From DSOI01 sp041394885 (lineage in GTDB: Bacteria; Acidobacteriota; Terriglobia; Bryobacterales; Bryobacteraceae), in NCBI GenBank assembly GCA_041394885.1, contig JAWKHI010000026.1, forward strand, positions 1-64,000: a stretch of DNA of 64,000 nt, in the 5' to 3' direction. A program made the translations under genes and the position numbers. The notes beneath the pieces were generated by a model. It was given only the letters and a program-made list of their open reading frames with translations. It was not told where the DNA came from and made no database searches. Positions 7,452 through 16,025 of this stretch are shown piece by piece. Positions within the stretch are counted from its first letter, which is position 1; the number at the start of each line of letters is the position of its first letter.

Positions 7452-8879
7452 ATGCTGAGACGGAGAGACCTGCTCGGAGCCGCGCCCGCATTCCTGCAAA
7501 CGGCGTCCAAACCGAAAAACATCGTTCTGCTCATCGCCGACGACCTCGGCCTCCACACCGGAGCCTACGGCGACTCCACCGCGAAGACCCCGAACCTCGA
7601 CCGCATGGCCGCCGATGGCGTCCGCTTCACAAACGCCTTCTGTACCACCGCCTCCTGCAGCGCCAGCCGCAGCGTCATCCTCAGCGGCCTCCAGAATCAC
7701 ACCACCGGCCACTTCGGCCACGCCCACGCCCCGCACAACCAGTCCTACCTGCCCTCGATCCAATCCACGCCGCAACTGCTGCGCGCCCACGGCTACAAGA
7801 CCGGCGTCATCGCCAAACTGCACGTCAACCCGCTCGACAAGTTCCCCTGGGACATGAACGCCACCCGCGAAACCGGCCGCGACGTCCAGGCCGTTGCACG
7901 GCGCGCCCGCGAATTCGTCCAGGCCTCCGGCGGCAGTCCCTTCTATCTTCATGTCGGGTTCACCGATCCCCACCGTGCCGGAGATGGCTTCGCCAATCGC
8001 GATTATCCCGGAGTCACCCGCAACCGCTTCGATCCGGCCAAAGTCAAAGTGCCGTCCTACCTGCCAGACAACCGGCCCACACGCGAGGAAGTCGCAGAAT
8101 ACTACGAGGCCGCCAACCGGTTGGACCAGGGCATCGGCATGGTCTTCGACGTACTGCGCGAGGCTAACCAACTCGACAACACGCTCGTCGTGTTCATCAG
8201 CGACAACGGCATGCCCTTCGCCAACGCCAAGACCAACTGCTACGACGCCGGCCTCCACCTCCCCATGATCGTGCGCGCCCCCGGCACGGCGCGCCGCGGC
8301 ATAGTCAACAACGCCATGGTGAGTTGGGTCGATCTGGTGCCGACCTTCCTCGAATGGTCCGGCGCCAAAGGCCCCGCCTATCCCCTGCAAGGCCGCAGCC
8401 TCATGCCCATCCTCGAACAGGAAAACCCCGCCGGCCGCGACGAGGTCTTCTTCTCACACACCTTCCACGAAATCACCATGTACTACCCGATGCGCGGCAT
8501 GCGCAGCCGCCAGTATAAGTACATCCGGAACCTGTTCCCCGAATTGTCGTACCCGCACGCCAGTGACTTGTGGGCGTCCAAGACCTGGCAGAGCGTGCTG
8601 GGCGATGGCGAGCGCGCCAAGGTGGGCGGACGCGCCGTGGGCGCCTATCTCCACCGCAACAAGGAAGAGCTCTACGACATTGCCGCGGACCCCGACGAAC
8701 TGAACAACCTCGCCGGATCGGCCGCCCATCGCGCCACGCTCGAATCGATGCGGAAACGCGTCCAGCAATGGCGCGTCGAAACCAAGGATCCATGGATCAT
8801 CCAAAGCTTGTACGATGGCGAAGAGATTCCGGGCGCCCCGCCGGCCAACGTGCCGCGGCGGCCTCGTAAAGGAGCGTGA
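7452..8879 (+). CDS. Type I sulfatase (arylsulfatase family)
   Basis: A 475-residue secreted sulfatase. The leader MLRRRDLLGAAPAFLQ looks Tat-like. The first strand carries the metal Asp pair (LLIADDLG, D30-D31). C69 in CSASR is the Cys that a sulfatase-maturating enzyme would oxidise to formylglycine; the spelling C-x-A-x-R is accepted in the family. FISDNG supplies further metal ligands. I prefer the ATG at 7452, which follows CAGGGG, over one six codons upstream. It removes sulfate from an organic, probably polysaccharide, substrate. The stop overlaps the region of the next gene's start, so it is co-transcribed with an alpha/beta hydrolase. The substrate is unknown. Confidence 0.9.
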   Translation: MLRRRDLLGAAPAFLQTASKPKNIVLLIADDLGLHTGAYGDSTAKTPNLDRMAADGVRFTNAFCTTASCSASRSVILSGLQNHTTGHFGHAHAPHNQSYLPSIQSTPQLLRAHGYKTGVIAKLHVNPLDKFPWDMNATRETGRDVQAVARRAREFVQASGGSPFYLHVGFTDPHRAGDGFANRDYPGVTRNRFDPAKVKVPSYLPDNRPTREEVAEYYEAANRLDQGIGMVFDVLREANQLDNTLVVFISDNGMPFANAKTNCYDAGLHLPMIVRAPGTARRGIVNNAMVSWVDLVPTFLEWSGAKGPAYPLQGRSLMPILEQENPAGRDEVFFSHTFHEITMYYPMRGMRSRQYKYIRNLFPELSYPHASDLWASKTWQSVLGDGERAKVGGRAVGAYLHRNKEELYDIAADPDELNNLAGSAAHRATLESMRKRVQQWRVETKDPWIIQSLYDGEEIPGAPPANVPRRPRKGA

Positions 8880-8884
8880 CGACA

Positions 8885-9799
8885 ATGCGGCTCGTGATAT
8901 TGACGGTTCTGGCGGCGGCTGCGATGACCGCCCAATCCCCGAAGCAGGCGGCAAAGCAAGCCCCAAAGATGGACCCGCCGCTCACCATCCCGGACGGCGT
9001 TACTGTCAAGCACGACATCGTCTACGCCACCTACGGCGCGCGCAAGATGCACCTGGATCTCTACCTCCCGCCCGCCTCCGCCAAAGTCCCCTACCCGGCG
9101 GTGGTCTATATTCACGGCGGCGGATGGCGCAACGGAAACAAGAATGCCTTCGCGCGCCAGGCCGCCCACATGGCTTCGAAAGGCTTCGTGGGCGCATCGA
9201 TCGAATACCGGCTGAGTGGCGAAGCCACCTGGCCCGCCGCGATGAATGACGCCAAGGCCGCCGTCCGCTGGTTGCGCGCCAACGCCGCGCAGTACAAAGT
9301 GGACGCCCGCCACATCGGGGCGGCGGGCGGATCCGCCGGCGGGCATTTGGATGCGATGCTCGGCGTCACCGGCGAGGTCAAGTCGCTCGAAGGCGACGGC
9401 GGGAGCACCGGCTACTCGAGCAGAGTAGTAGCCGTCGCCGGGTTCAACCCTGCCGTGGACCTCGTCGCGTTCGGAAAGAAGGCGAGCCCCAACGCCACCG
9501 GCAGCGTGTCGGCGTTCCTGGGCGGATCCTACGCCGAGCGCAAGGAGATCTGGGAGCTGGCCACCCCGATCACCCACGTTTCCAAGGGCTCCGCGCAATT
9601 CCTGTTCCTCCACGGCGAAGCCGACACCACCGTTCCGATCCAGCAGTCGCTCGATATGATGGACAAGTTGAAGGCGGTGGGCGTGTATGCCGAAATCATG
9701 AAGGCTCCTGGCGCCGCCCACGGCTTCTTCAACCGTCCGCCGTGGTTCGCCCCCACGCTCGAACGTATGGAGCAGTTCTTCGAACGCACTCTAAGATAA
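8885..9799 (+). CDS. Secreted alpha/beta hydrolase (HSL/BD-FAE-like esterase)
   Basis: The protein has 304 residues with a signal peptide (MRLVILTVLAAAAMTAQ). The HGGG oxyanion motif is at 77-80 and the nucleophile Ser150 lies in GGSAGG. An Asp sits in the HGEADTTVP loop and a His in GAAHGFF near the C-terminus, giving a complete triad. This is the arrangement of hormone-sensitive-lipase-like esterases and of carbohydrate esterases acting on acetyl or feruloyl groups. GGAG at 8871-8874 is ten bases from the ATG at 8885 but only one from an in-frame GTG at 8876, so I start at 8885. It directly follows the sulfatase, which suggests the two deprotect the same polymer. Confidence 0.85.
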   Translation: MRLVILTVLAAAAMTAQSPKQAAKQAPKMDPPLTIPDGVTVKHDIVYATYGARKMHLDLYLPPASAKVPYPAVVYIHGGGWRNGNKNAFARQAAHMASKGFVGASIEYRLSGEATWPAAMNDAKAAVRWLRANAAQYKVDARHIGAAGGSAGGHLDAMLGVTGEVKSLEGDGGSTGYSSRVVAVAGFNPAVDLVAFGKKASPNATGSVSAFLGGSYAERKEIWELATPITHVSKGSAQFLFLHGEADTTVPIQQSLDMMDKLKAVGVYAEIMKAPGAAHGFFNRPPWFAPTLERMEQFFERTLR

Positions 9800-9822
9800 A
9801 TAATCGAAAGGAGACTCGAACC

Positions 9823-10227
9823 ATGAAACGTATCCTCGTTGCTGTCGCGATCCTCGCAATGGCCGGATTCGCCTTCGCCCAGGTGCAGAAAGGCAAGAGC
9901 CGGCCGCTCGAAACCAAAGTCTGGATGAAGACCGTCAATCAGCCCCACTGCGGCGCCTTGGCCAAGATGCTGAAGGCAGGCATCAGCGACGATGCCGGAT
10001 GGGCCGAAGCCAAGGTGCATGCGGAAATGCTCGCCGAGTCCGGCCATGTCCTTATGGCCGATGGCCGCTGCCCGGATTCCACCTGGGCCAATGCGTCCAA
10101 AGATCTTCGCGAGGGATCGGAAGCCACGCTCAAGGCCATCGAGGCCAAGAACAGCGCCCAGGCCAATACCGAGTTCGCCAAGGTGTTGGGCTCCTGCAAG
10201 GGCTGTCACGCCGCCCACAAGAAATAG
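9823..10227 (+). CDS. Class II (cytochrome c'-like) c-type cytochrome
   Basis: The protein has 134 residues with a signal peptide (MKRILVAVAILAMAGFAFAQ). A single heme-binding motif, CKGCH (125-129), sits ten residues from the C-terminus. A C-terminal heme motif after a mostly helical body is the hallmark of cytochrome c' and related four-helix-bundle cytochromes, which bind small gases or carry electrons in the periplasm. An AAAGGAG box lies about ten bases before the ATG. It follows the esterase by 23 bp and may be read from the same message, although no functional link is obvious. Confidence 0.75.
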   Translation: MKRILVAVAILAMAGFAFAQVQKGKSRPLETKVWMKTVNQPHCGALAKMLKAGISDDAGWAEAKVHAEMLAESGHVLMADGRCPDSTWANASKDLREGSEATLKAIEAKNSAQANTEFAKVLGSCKGCHAAHKK

Positions 10228-10236
10228 TGGCCCGCC

Positions 10237-11619
10237 CTACCGCCAGAATTTGACATAGGGAGGCGCACCCGGCTGCGCCGCCGCAATCCGGTCCGCCTCC
10301 CCGGAATCGGCGCAGTCGGGACCATCGGGGTAGCGATACCGCGCCACGAACTCTTCCTCCATTTCCAGTCCCCATCCCGCAGCCCGCGGCAACGCCCACG
10401 CCCCATTGCGGACCTCGAGCGGGCTAACGAAAACCCCCTCTTGCAGAAACTCCAAATACTCGAGCCATCGCCCTTCACTCCCGAACCACGCCTGATCGAA
10501 CGCCGACATCGGTCCAACCAGTTGTCCCAGCCCGATGCCGCCGCTGTGCGGGCACACCGGCACGCCGAACTTCGCCGCCATCGCCACGATGGCGAATAGT
10601 TCGTTCACCCCGCCCACACGAGCCCCGTCGATCTGGCAGTGCGTCAGTCCCCCGCCCGCCAGCAACTGCTTGAAGGTGATCGCATCCGGCGCTTGCTCAC
10701 CCCCCGCCACCCCGATCCCCAACGGCTCCAGCGCTTTCCGTAACTCGATGTAGCCGAGCACGTCGTTGTAGGCGATCGCTTCTTCGATGAACAGCAGCTT
10801 GAACTCGGCGAGTTCGGCCATGTACGAGGCCGCGTTCCGCCAATCCCCCAGATTCTGGTTCGCGTCGGTCAGCAGCAGCGCATCGCCCCCCGTGGACTCC
10901 CGGATCGCCTCCAACATCCGCCGGTCTTCCTCCAATGCCCGCCCGCGATCGTACTGCTGCCCGCGCCCCACCTTCGCCTTGAACGCCCGCGTCCCCCGCG
11001 CGTAAAGGCCGGCGCAGATCTTGCGGACCTCATCCAACGGACGCCCGGACCATCCCGCCGTGCTGTACACCCGAACCCCGTCGCGCTCCAGCCGCGCCAG
11101 ATTCGCGTCCCGGTCCGCCACCCGCGATTCGAGCATCGCCAGCAATTCGTCCTCGGTAAGCACATCCCGCAAGTGATGGAAGTCGATGCACTCGACGATG
11201 CGCTGCGGAGAAAGGCTCGCCAGCAGCCGCCACATCGGCACGCCTTCGCTCTTCGCCCACAGGTCCCATAGAGCGTTGATCACCCCGCCCACCGCCATCC
11301 GGTATACGCCCAGCGCGAGCCACCGCAGTTGATGATGCTCAGTCAGCGCTTGCGCGTAAAGACCCGGCTCGGCGATGAACTCGTCCAGATCCCGCCCCAC
11401 CACGTATGGCCGCAGCGTCTCGATGGCCGCCGTTTCGATCTGCGTTCCGTCGCCGACGGTGAACACGAGTGACCGGCCTTCGAGCCCGCTGTCGGTGCGA
11501 AGCACGGTCACCGCGCAGGAATAGTTCGGCGCCAAATGGCGCGGATCCGAACCGGCCATCCCCAGACGGACGGTCGGGTACCGGATGTCGATGGTTTCGA
11601 GAGAGACGATCTTGTGCAT
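10237..11619 (-). CDS. L-fuconate dehydratase-like enolase-superfamily enzyme
   Basis: The 460-residue length and sequence fit L-fuconate dehydratase rather than the shorter muconate or mandelate enzymes. The catalytic KxK is K214-x-K216 (AFKAKVG), metal ligands are D252 (TDANQN), E279 and E308 (GGEQAPD), and the general base is H358 (PHSGGIGL). The family dehydrates L-fuconate to 2-keto-3-deoxy-L-fuconate in the non-phosphorylative fucose route. The N-terminal stretch NYSCAVTVLRTDSGLEG also matches this group. It is encoded 6 bp after an FG-GAP secreted protein in what looks like a two-gene operon. No fucose transporter or dehydrogenase is nearby, so related acid sugars remain possible. Confidence 0.82.
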   Translation of the reverse strand: MHKIVSLETIDIRYPTVRLGMAGSDPRHLAPNYSCAVTVLRTDSGLEGRSLVFTVGDGTQIETAAIETLRPYVVGRDLDEFIAEPGLYAQALTEHHQLRWLALGVYRMAVGGVINALWDLWAKSEGVPMWRLLASLSPQRIVECIDFHHLRDVLTEDELLAMLESRVADRDANLARLERDGVRVYSTAGWSGRPLDEVRKICAGLYARGTRAFKAKVGRGQQYDRGRALEEDRRMLEAIRESTGGDALLLTDANQNLGDWRNAASYMAELAEFKLLFIEEAIAYNDVLGYIELRKALEPLGIGVAGGEQAPDAITFKQLLAGGGLTHCQIDGARVGGVNELFAIVAMAAKFGVPVCPHSGGIGLGQLVGPMSAFDQAWFGSEGRWLEYLEFLQEGVFVSPLEVRNGAWALPRAAGWGLEMEEEFVARYRYPDGPDCADSGEADRIAAAQPGAPPYVKFWR

Positions 11620-11625
11620 GTGGAT

Positions 11626-13836
11626 TTAGCGGATTGCCTGGTCGATGTAGCGGCGGTCGAAATAGTAGAAGAATCCGTCCTCGGCTCCGATCAGCAGGTC
11701 CAGCCGCCCGTCGCCGTTCCAGTCCGCCGCATTCGGCGTCGGGCTGTGGCCGGCCAGACGCGGATCCCGCACCAGCGCCCCGCGCAGCCGCATCGTGGGC
11801 TTCGCCTGCGACCCTGTATTTTCGTACCAGACCGGGCCGCCGTCGGAATCGCAGATCAGGTCCAGGTCCCCGTCGCCGTCCCAATCGGCGATGTCGATCT
11901 TACGCCGCCCGCTGCGTCCGGCTCGCCCGGCGGACAACAGCAGGAACCGGCCGCGCTCGTCCACGAAGATCTTCTCGGGCGCAAGCAGCACCAGCGTGCC
12001 GTTCCGCCGCGCCCGCCGGAACAGGCACAGGTAGCCCTGGTGATTCAGCATCACCAGGTCCGGCAGTCCGTCGCCGTCCCAGTCCACCACCTTCGGCGTA
12101 GTCCGCCACTGCGTCACGAGTTCTTTTCCCTTGGGCTCCCACCAAACCCAATCCGGCTTCGGCGTACGCCCCGGCCACTCCACTTCGATCGGCGTCGCCG
12201 CGGCCAGTTGCGGCTGCTTCGCGGACCCTTCGTTGCGGTACCACAGCACCTCGCCCCAGATGTCGTTCACAACCAGATCCAGCTTGCCGTCCATGTCCCA
12301 GTCCGCCACCGATGGATTCGTGTAGCCCCACTTTTCTTCCGCCGGGCCTTGCACCGATCCGTTCCCCCCCGCCATCTTGCGGATCACCGCGCCGCCCGCG
12401 GTCAAGTGGCCGCGATCGGTGAAAACCGGCTCGGCGCGCGTGCCCGTGTTCTCGAAATATTGCAGGAAGCCCGCCGAATTCCCGGCGATGATGTCGAGCA
12501 GCCCGTCGCCGTTCCAATCCGCCGCCGCCGGCCGTGACAATGCGCCGCTCTTGACGTAAGGATCCACTTGCTCGAGAAAACGGCCCGCCCCGAGCCGCGG
12601 CTCTTGCCCCTTGGGCGCCATGTTCTCGAAAAGACTTACCGTTCCGTCTTCCTCGCCAACCAGCAGCGACGTCCGTCCATCGCGATGCCACCGCGCCGTC
12701 CGCGGTTGGATCATGCACAACTCCATCCGGATCGGCACGCCGTTCGCGCGCACCGGTTCCGCCGCCGCCAGCACCGGCGGACGCTGCCCGGTCCCACGAT
12801 ACAGATCCACCGTGTCGATGAAGTTCGACGCCAGCAGGCTGAGCCGTCCGTCGCCGGCCCAATCCACAGGATTCGGAATCGGGCTGCCATAGCGGTCGAT
12901 CGCCTGCCCCGCCGCTTCGATCTTCACCGGCGACGCGTACCGGGGCTCGCGGTTGGTCCCTGTGTTGCGGTGGAAGTAGACGTAGCCGTGCAGCGGACCG
13001 CGCGTCCACCGGCCCTGGGCATCGTACGCATCGTCCCAGCCGTAGTCCCGCCAGTCGCTTACCCCGGCCAGCACGTCGATGGCGCCGTCGCCATCCCAGT
13101 CCACCGGCTGCCAGAGATCGTCGCGGCCGATGTGATAGTCGCGCGGAAGGTCCACCTTCACCCATCGCGCGAGCCGGTTCGCCGCCACGTCGTCGTAATA
13201 GCCGCCGCTCGCCACCAAGTCGACCGCGCCGTCGCCATTGAAATCCGCCGCCACCAGATCCTTCTTGCCGGGCCCCAGCCACTCGGCGCGATCGAACAAC
13301 GGATCGGCCGCGCTGCCCAGATTCCGGAAAAACCAGATGCCGTTGTAAGGACGATCGGGACAGCCAACGATCAGGTCCGGGTTGCCGTCACGATCGAGAT
13401 CCACCGCCACCGGATGCGCCCAAAGGCCCACGGCGAGCTTCCCTCGAACCCCCGCCCGCCCATACGCCAATCGGTCTCCGGCCCCCGTCATCGCCGGTTC
13501 AGCCAGACGCTCCGTCTCCCCGTTGCGGCCCGTGTCGAAATAGACCTGGTAGGGTCCGCGCGTCGCCAGCCAACTGATGCGCGCATGCGGCGTCCGCCAG
13601 TCCACCTTCGCACGCGCTAGGCGGCCCGCTACGTCCGTCACCCGGACCGAGTCCGGGTTCAAGCCGCCGCGCAGTTCCGCGTCCACCCAGATCGGCGCTC
13701 CCGCCGCCGCGTCACTCTCGTGAAGGAAGCGGAAATGGTTCGCGTTGGGCCAAGCCGAGTTACCCCGCTGTTCAATGACAGGCGTGGCCGCGGCGAGGAT
13801 CGCGGAAGAAAGAAGCGGAACAAGGAACCAGAGCAT
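11626..13836 (-). CDS. Secreted FG-GAP/VCBS-repeat protein
   Basis: The protein has 736 residues with an N-terminal signal peptide (MLWFLVPLLSSAILAAAT). It is filled with calcium-binding-like repeats of the form D-x-D-x-D-G-x-x-D-L: DLDRDGNPDL, DFNGDGAVDL, DWDGDGAIDV, DWNGDGLLDI, DWDMDGKLDL, DWDGDGLPDL, DWDGDGDLDL and DWNGDGRLDL. Such repeats fold as an integrin-like beta-propeller. No enzymatic motif is apparent. It is the upstream partner of the fuconate-dehydratase-like gene. A role in binding carbohydrate or surface polymer is plausible but not shown. Confidence 0.85.
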   Translation of the reverse strand: MLWFLVPLLSSAILAAATPVIEQRGNSAWPNANHFRFLHESDAAAGAPIWVDAELRGGLNPDSVRVTDVAGRLARAKVDWRTPHARISWLATRGPYQVYFDTGRNGETERLAEPAMTGAGDRLAYGRAGVRGKLAVGLWAHPVAVDLDRDGNPDLIVGCPDRPYNGIWFFRNLGSAADPLFDRAEWLGPGKKDLVAADFNGDGAVDLVASGGYYDDVAANRLARWVKVDLPRDYHIGRDDLWQPVDWDGDGAIDVLAGVSDWRDYGWDDAYDAQGRWTRGPLHGYVYFHRNTGTNREPRYASPVKIEAAGQAIDRYGSPIPNPVDWAGDGRLSLLASNFIDTVDLYRGTGQRPPVLAAAEPVRANGVPIRMELCMIQPRTARWHRDGRTSLLVGEEDGTVSLFENMAPKGQEPRLGAGRFLEQVDPYVKSGALSRPAAADWNGDGLLDIIAGNSAGFLQYFENTGTRAEPVFTDRGHLTAGGAVIRKMAGGNGSVQGPAEEKWGYTNPSVADWDMDGKLDLVVNDIWGEVLWYRNEGSAKQPQLAAATPIEVEWPGRTPKPDWVWWEPKGKELVTQWRTTPKVVDWDGDGLPDLVMLNHQGYLCLFRRARRNGTLVLLAPEKIFVDERGRFLLLSAGRAGRSGRRKIDIADWDGDGDLDLICDSDGGPVWYENTGSQAKPTMRLRGALVRDPRLAGHSPTPNAADWNGDGRLDLLIGAEDGFFYYFDRRYIDQAIR

Positions 13837-13875
13837 CGGCTGTAACTGATAGTGTATTCGGTCGGCGCCGCGTGT

Positions 13876-14226
13876 TCACTTCCGCAGGATCTTCTCCATG
13901 GCCTTTCCCTTGGCCAGTTCATCCACCAGCTTGTCCAGGTAACGGATCTTTCGCATGAGCGGATCCTCGATCTCCTCAACCCGATAGCCGCAGATTACGC
14001 CCGTGATCTTGGAGGCGTTCGGGTTCATCCGCGGCGCCTGTGCGAAGAAGGTCTCGAAGTCCACTCGGGCGTCGATCTGCTGCTGCAGCGCCTGTTCATC
14101 GTAGCCCGTCAGCCAGTGGATGACGGCATGCACCTCCTCCCTCGTACGCCCCTTCTTCTCCGCCTTGGCGACATAGTGCGGGTAGACGCCAGCGAACGCC
14201 ATCCGGAATACTCTTGTGTTGTCCAT
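13876..14226 (-). CDS. DUF2200 family protein
   Basis: A 116-residue cytosolic protein matching the whole length of DUF2200 as I recall it. The segments FAGVYPHYVAKAEKKGRT, IHWLTGYDE, ITGVICGYRVEEIEDPL and LDKLVDELAKGKAMEKIL are all characteristic. The family has no established function. I begin at 14226 (MDNTRVFRMAF) because that is where the family begins. A longer frame to 14289 would add a hydrophobic tail that is not part of the family. It is transcribed away from the selenoprotein gene. Confidence 0.85.
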   Translation of the reverse strand: MDNTRVFRMAFAGVYPHYVAKAEKKGRTREEVHAVIHWLTGYDEQALQQQIDARVDFETFFAQAPRMNPNASKITGVICGYRVEEIEDPLMRKIRYLDKLVDELAKGKAMEKILRK

Positions 14227-14323
14227 GGACTCACATCGTACCGATAGAACGGCTGCAGAAAAAAGAAGCGAAACCCAAAACCGCAGCATCGTTAGGAAGT
14301 GATAGGCTCGAGGTCAAGACACC

Positions 14324-14863
14324 ATGCTCACCACCACAGGGCGCACCTTCGGCGCAATAGGAATCCTCATGGCAACACCGATGCTCGCGGGCGGAATCCA
14401 CGATTTCACCCTCTCCTCCATTGACGGCGGTGATCTGCCGCTCTCCTCCTTCAAAGGCAAGGTCGTGCTCATCGTGAACACGGCCAGTCAATGAGGCTAC
14501 ACCCCTCAGTACTCCGGTCTGGAGTCAATCTACAAGCAGTATAAGGATCGTGGCCTGGTCGTGCTCGGCGTCCCCTCCAACGACTTCGGTGGCCAGGAGC
14601 CCGGCAGCGAAGCCGAGATCAAACAGTTCTGTTCCCGGACCTATCACGTCACCTTCCCGATGACGAAAAAGGTCGCCGTAAAAGGCGCTGCCCGTGTGCC
14701 CCTCTACAAGCACCTCACGGAGGCTGCCGGCGCCCCGGGTTGGAACTTCACCAAGTACCTCGCCGGTAAGGATGGCAAGGTGATCGCGAAGTTCGACTCC
14801 GGCGTCGAGCCAGACGCCAAAGAGCTCGTCGACGCCATCGAGAAAGCGCTCAACGCCCACTGA
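14324..14863 (+). CDS. Glutathione-peroxidase-family selenoprotein (UGA-encoded Sec57), secreted
   Basis: An ATG at 14324 opens a frame with a signal peptide (MLTTTGRTFGAIGILMATPM) and then HDFTLSSIDGGDLPLSSFKG, VVLIVNTASQ, a TGA at 14492-14494, and GYTPQYSGLESIYKQYKDRG. This is the exact place of the catalytic Cys or selenocysteine in glutathione peroxidases (NxASxUGxT). The frame continues without interruption to 14863 with the family's PSNDFGGQEPGS (Gln) and GAPGWNFTKYL (Trp) tetrad regions. The full product is 179 residues including Sec57. A hairpin with a GGTCT loop lies directly after the TGA, as bacterial SelB-dependent SECIS elements do. The enzyme would reduce hydroperoxides in the periplasm, probably with thioredoxin-like donors. 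Confidence 0.85.
14492..14525 (+). promoter_or_regulatory. Bacterial SECIS-like element (UGA plus hairpin)
   Basis: The UGA is at 14492-14494. A perfect 5-bp stem, ACTCC (14511-14515) with GGAGT (14521-14525), closes the loop GGTCT (14516-14520). The apical GGUCU is the same as the SelB-contacting loop of E. coli fdhF. The loop begins 25 bases from the first base of the UGA, close to the 22 in fdhF. The element lies inside the coding sequence, as in bacteria. Confidence 0.72.
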
Positions 14864-14921
14864 TCGCCCCTCAGCAACGAGGCGCTGGCAGGACGGCGGA
14901 GCGAGAGGGTATGCTGATTCA

Positions 14922-16022
14922 GTGCAATCCGTAAATGATCTGACTGGCGTCGCCGCCGCCAAAGAGCAGCTCGATGCCCATGTTCGCGCCATGGTGCAAT
15001 GGCACTTTGACCCTGAGACTGGCTCTCCCTTCTGGCTCCAGTTCGCCGCCGGTCTCGGCTGGGATCCCCGCCAGGAAGTGAATTCCTTCGAGGACCTCCG
15101 CAAGTTCCCCCCCTTCGAAGACGAATGGCTCCGTGGCGGTCCTGTCCGCCGCTGGATCCCCAAGGGACTCGCCGGTAAGCCCGCCTACGTGTTCGAAACC
15201 GGCGGCACCACCGGCATCCCCAAGAGCCGCGTGCAAATTGAGGACTTCCGCACGGACTACGAAATGTTCGGCGAGACTCTCCCGGAACAATACTTTCCCA
15301 AAGGTTCCAACTGGCTCATGCTCGGTCCTTCCGGTCCGCGCCGCCTGCGCCTCGCCGTCGAGCATCTGTGCCAGCATCGCGGAGGCGTCTGCTTCTGCGT
15401 CGACCTCGATCCCCGCTGGGTGGTCAAACTCATCAAGTCCGGCGACATGGACATGATGGAAAAGTACAAGGAGCACGTGATCGATCAGGCGCTCACCGTG
15501 CTCGGCGCCGGGCACGACATCCGCTGCATGTTCACCACCCCCAAGCTGCTCGAAGCCCTCGCCGAAGCCCTCGACAAGCGCGGGTCCAGCATCCGGCAGG
15601 CAGGCATCACTGGGATCTTTGCCGGTGGCACCGAGTTCACACCCCAGTACACGCGTTTCGCCACCGAAGAACTCCTCGGCGAAGGCGTCTATCTCACGCC
15701 CACCTACGGCAACACGCTGATGGGCCTGGCGTGCTCAAAGCCCGTCACCGCCGCCGACGGCTTCAAGATCAGCTACTATGCCCCCCAACCCCGGGCCGTG
15801 ATTGAGGTGGTCGCCTTCGACGATCCCAACCGCCTCGTCGGCTATGGCGAAACCGGCCGCGTGAAACTCACCACGTTGACCCGCGAGACCTTCATCCCCG
15901 GCTTCCTCGAACGCGATGAGGGCGAACGCGAGCTACCCTACGAGAAGTATCCGTGGGACGGCGTCAGCGGCGTGCGCCCCTTCCGCAAATTGGCCGGCGG
16001 CACCACTGTAGGAGTTTACTAA
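14922..16022 (+). CDS. LuxE-like acyl-protein synthetase / ANL-type adenylate-forming enzyme
   Basis: A 366-residue member of the adenylate-forming superfamily. The phosphate loop is ETGGTTGIPKS (92-102), and the C-terminal region has the GETGRVKLTTL motif. The length fits LuxE (about 370) rather than full acyl-CoA ligases (500 or more) or phenylacetate-CoA ligase (about 430). LuxE activates a fatty acid as acyl-AMP and moves it to its own Cys for reduction by LuxC. Translation starts at a GTG preceded by GAGAGGG. The next gene, only 3 bp later, is LuxC-like, so the pair probably turns a carboxylic acid into an aldehyde. No luciferase genes are present; the acid is unknown. Confidence 0.75.
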   Translation: MQSVNDLTGVAAAKEQLDAHVRAMVQWHFDPETGSPFWLQFAAGLGWDPRQEVNSFEDLRKFPPFEDEWLRGGPVRRWIPKGLAGKPAYVFETGGTTGIPKSRVQIEDFRTDYEMFGETLPEQYFPKGSNWLMLGPSGPRRLRLAVEHLCQHRGGVCFCVDLDPRWVVKLIKSGDMDMMEKYKEHVIDQALTVLGAGHDIRCMFTTPKLLEALAEALDKRGSSIRQAGITGIFAGGTEFTPQYTRFATEELLGEGVYLTPTYGNTLMGLACSKPVTAADGFKISYYAPQPRAVIEVVAFDDPNRLVGYGETGRVKLTTLTRETFIPGFLERDEGERELPYEKYPWDGVSGVRPFRKLAGGTTVGVY

Positions 16023-16025
16023 ACC

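Noticed and set aside
14492..14494. The TGA in the peroxidase gene as a nonsense mutation
   Set aside because: It is exactly at the catalytic residue, the frame continues perfectly, and a SECIS-like hairpin follows; selenocysteine is the better explanation.
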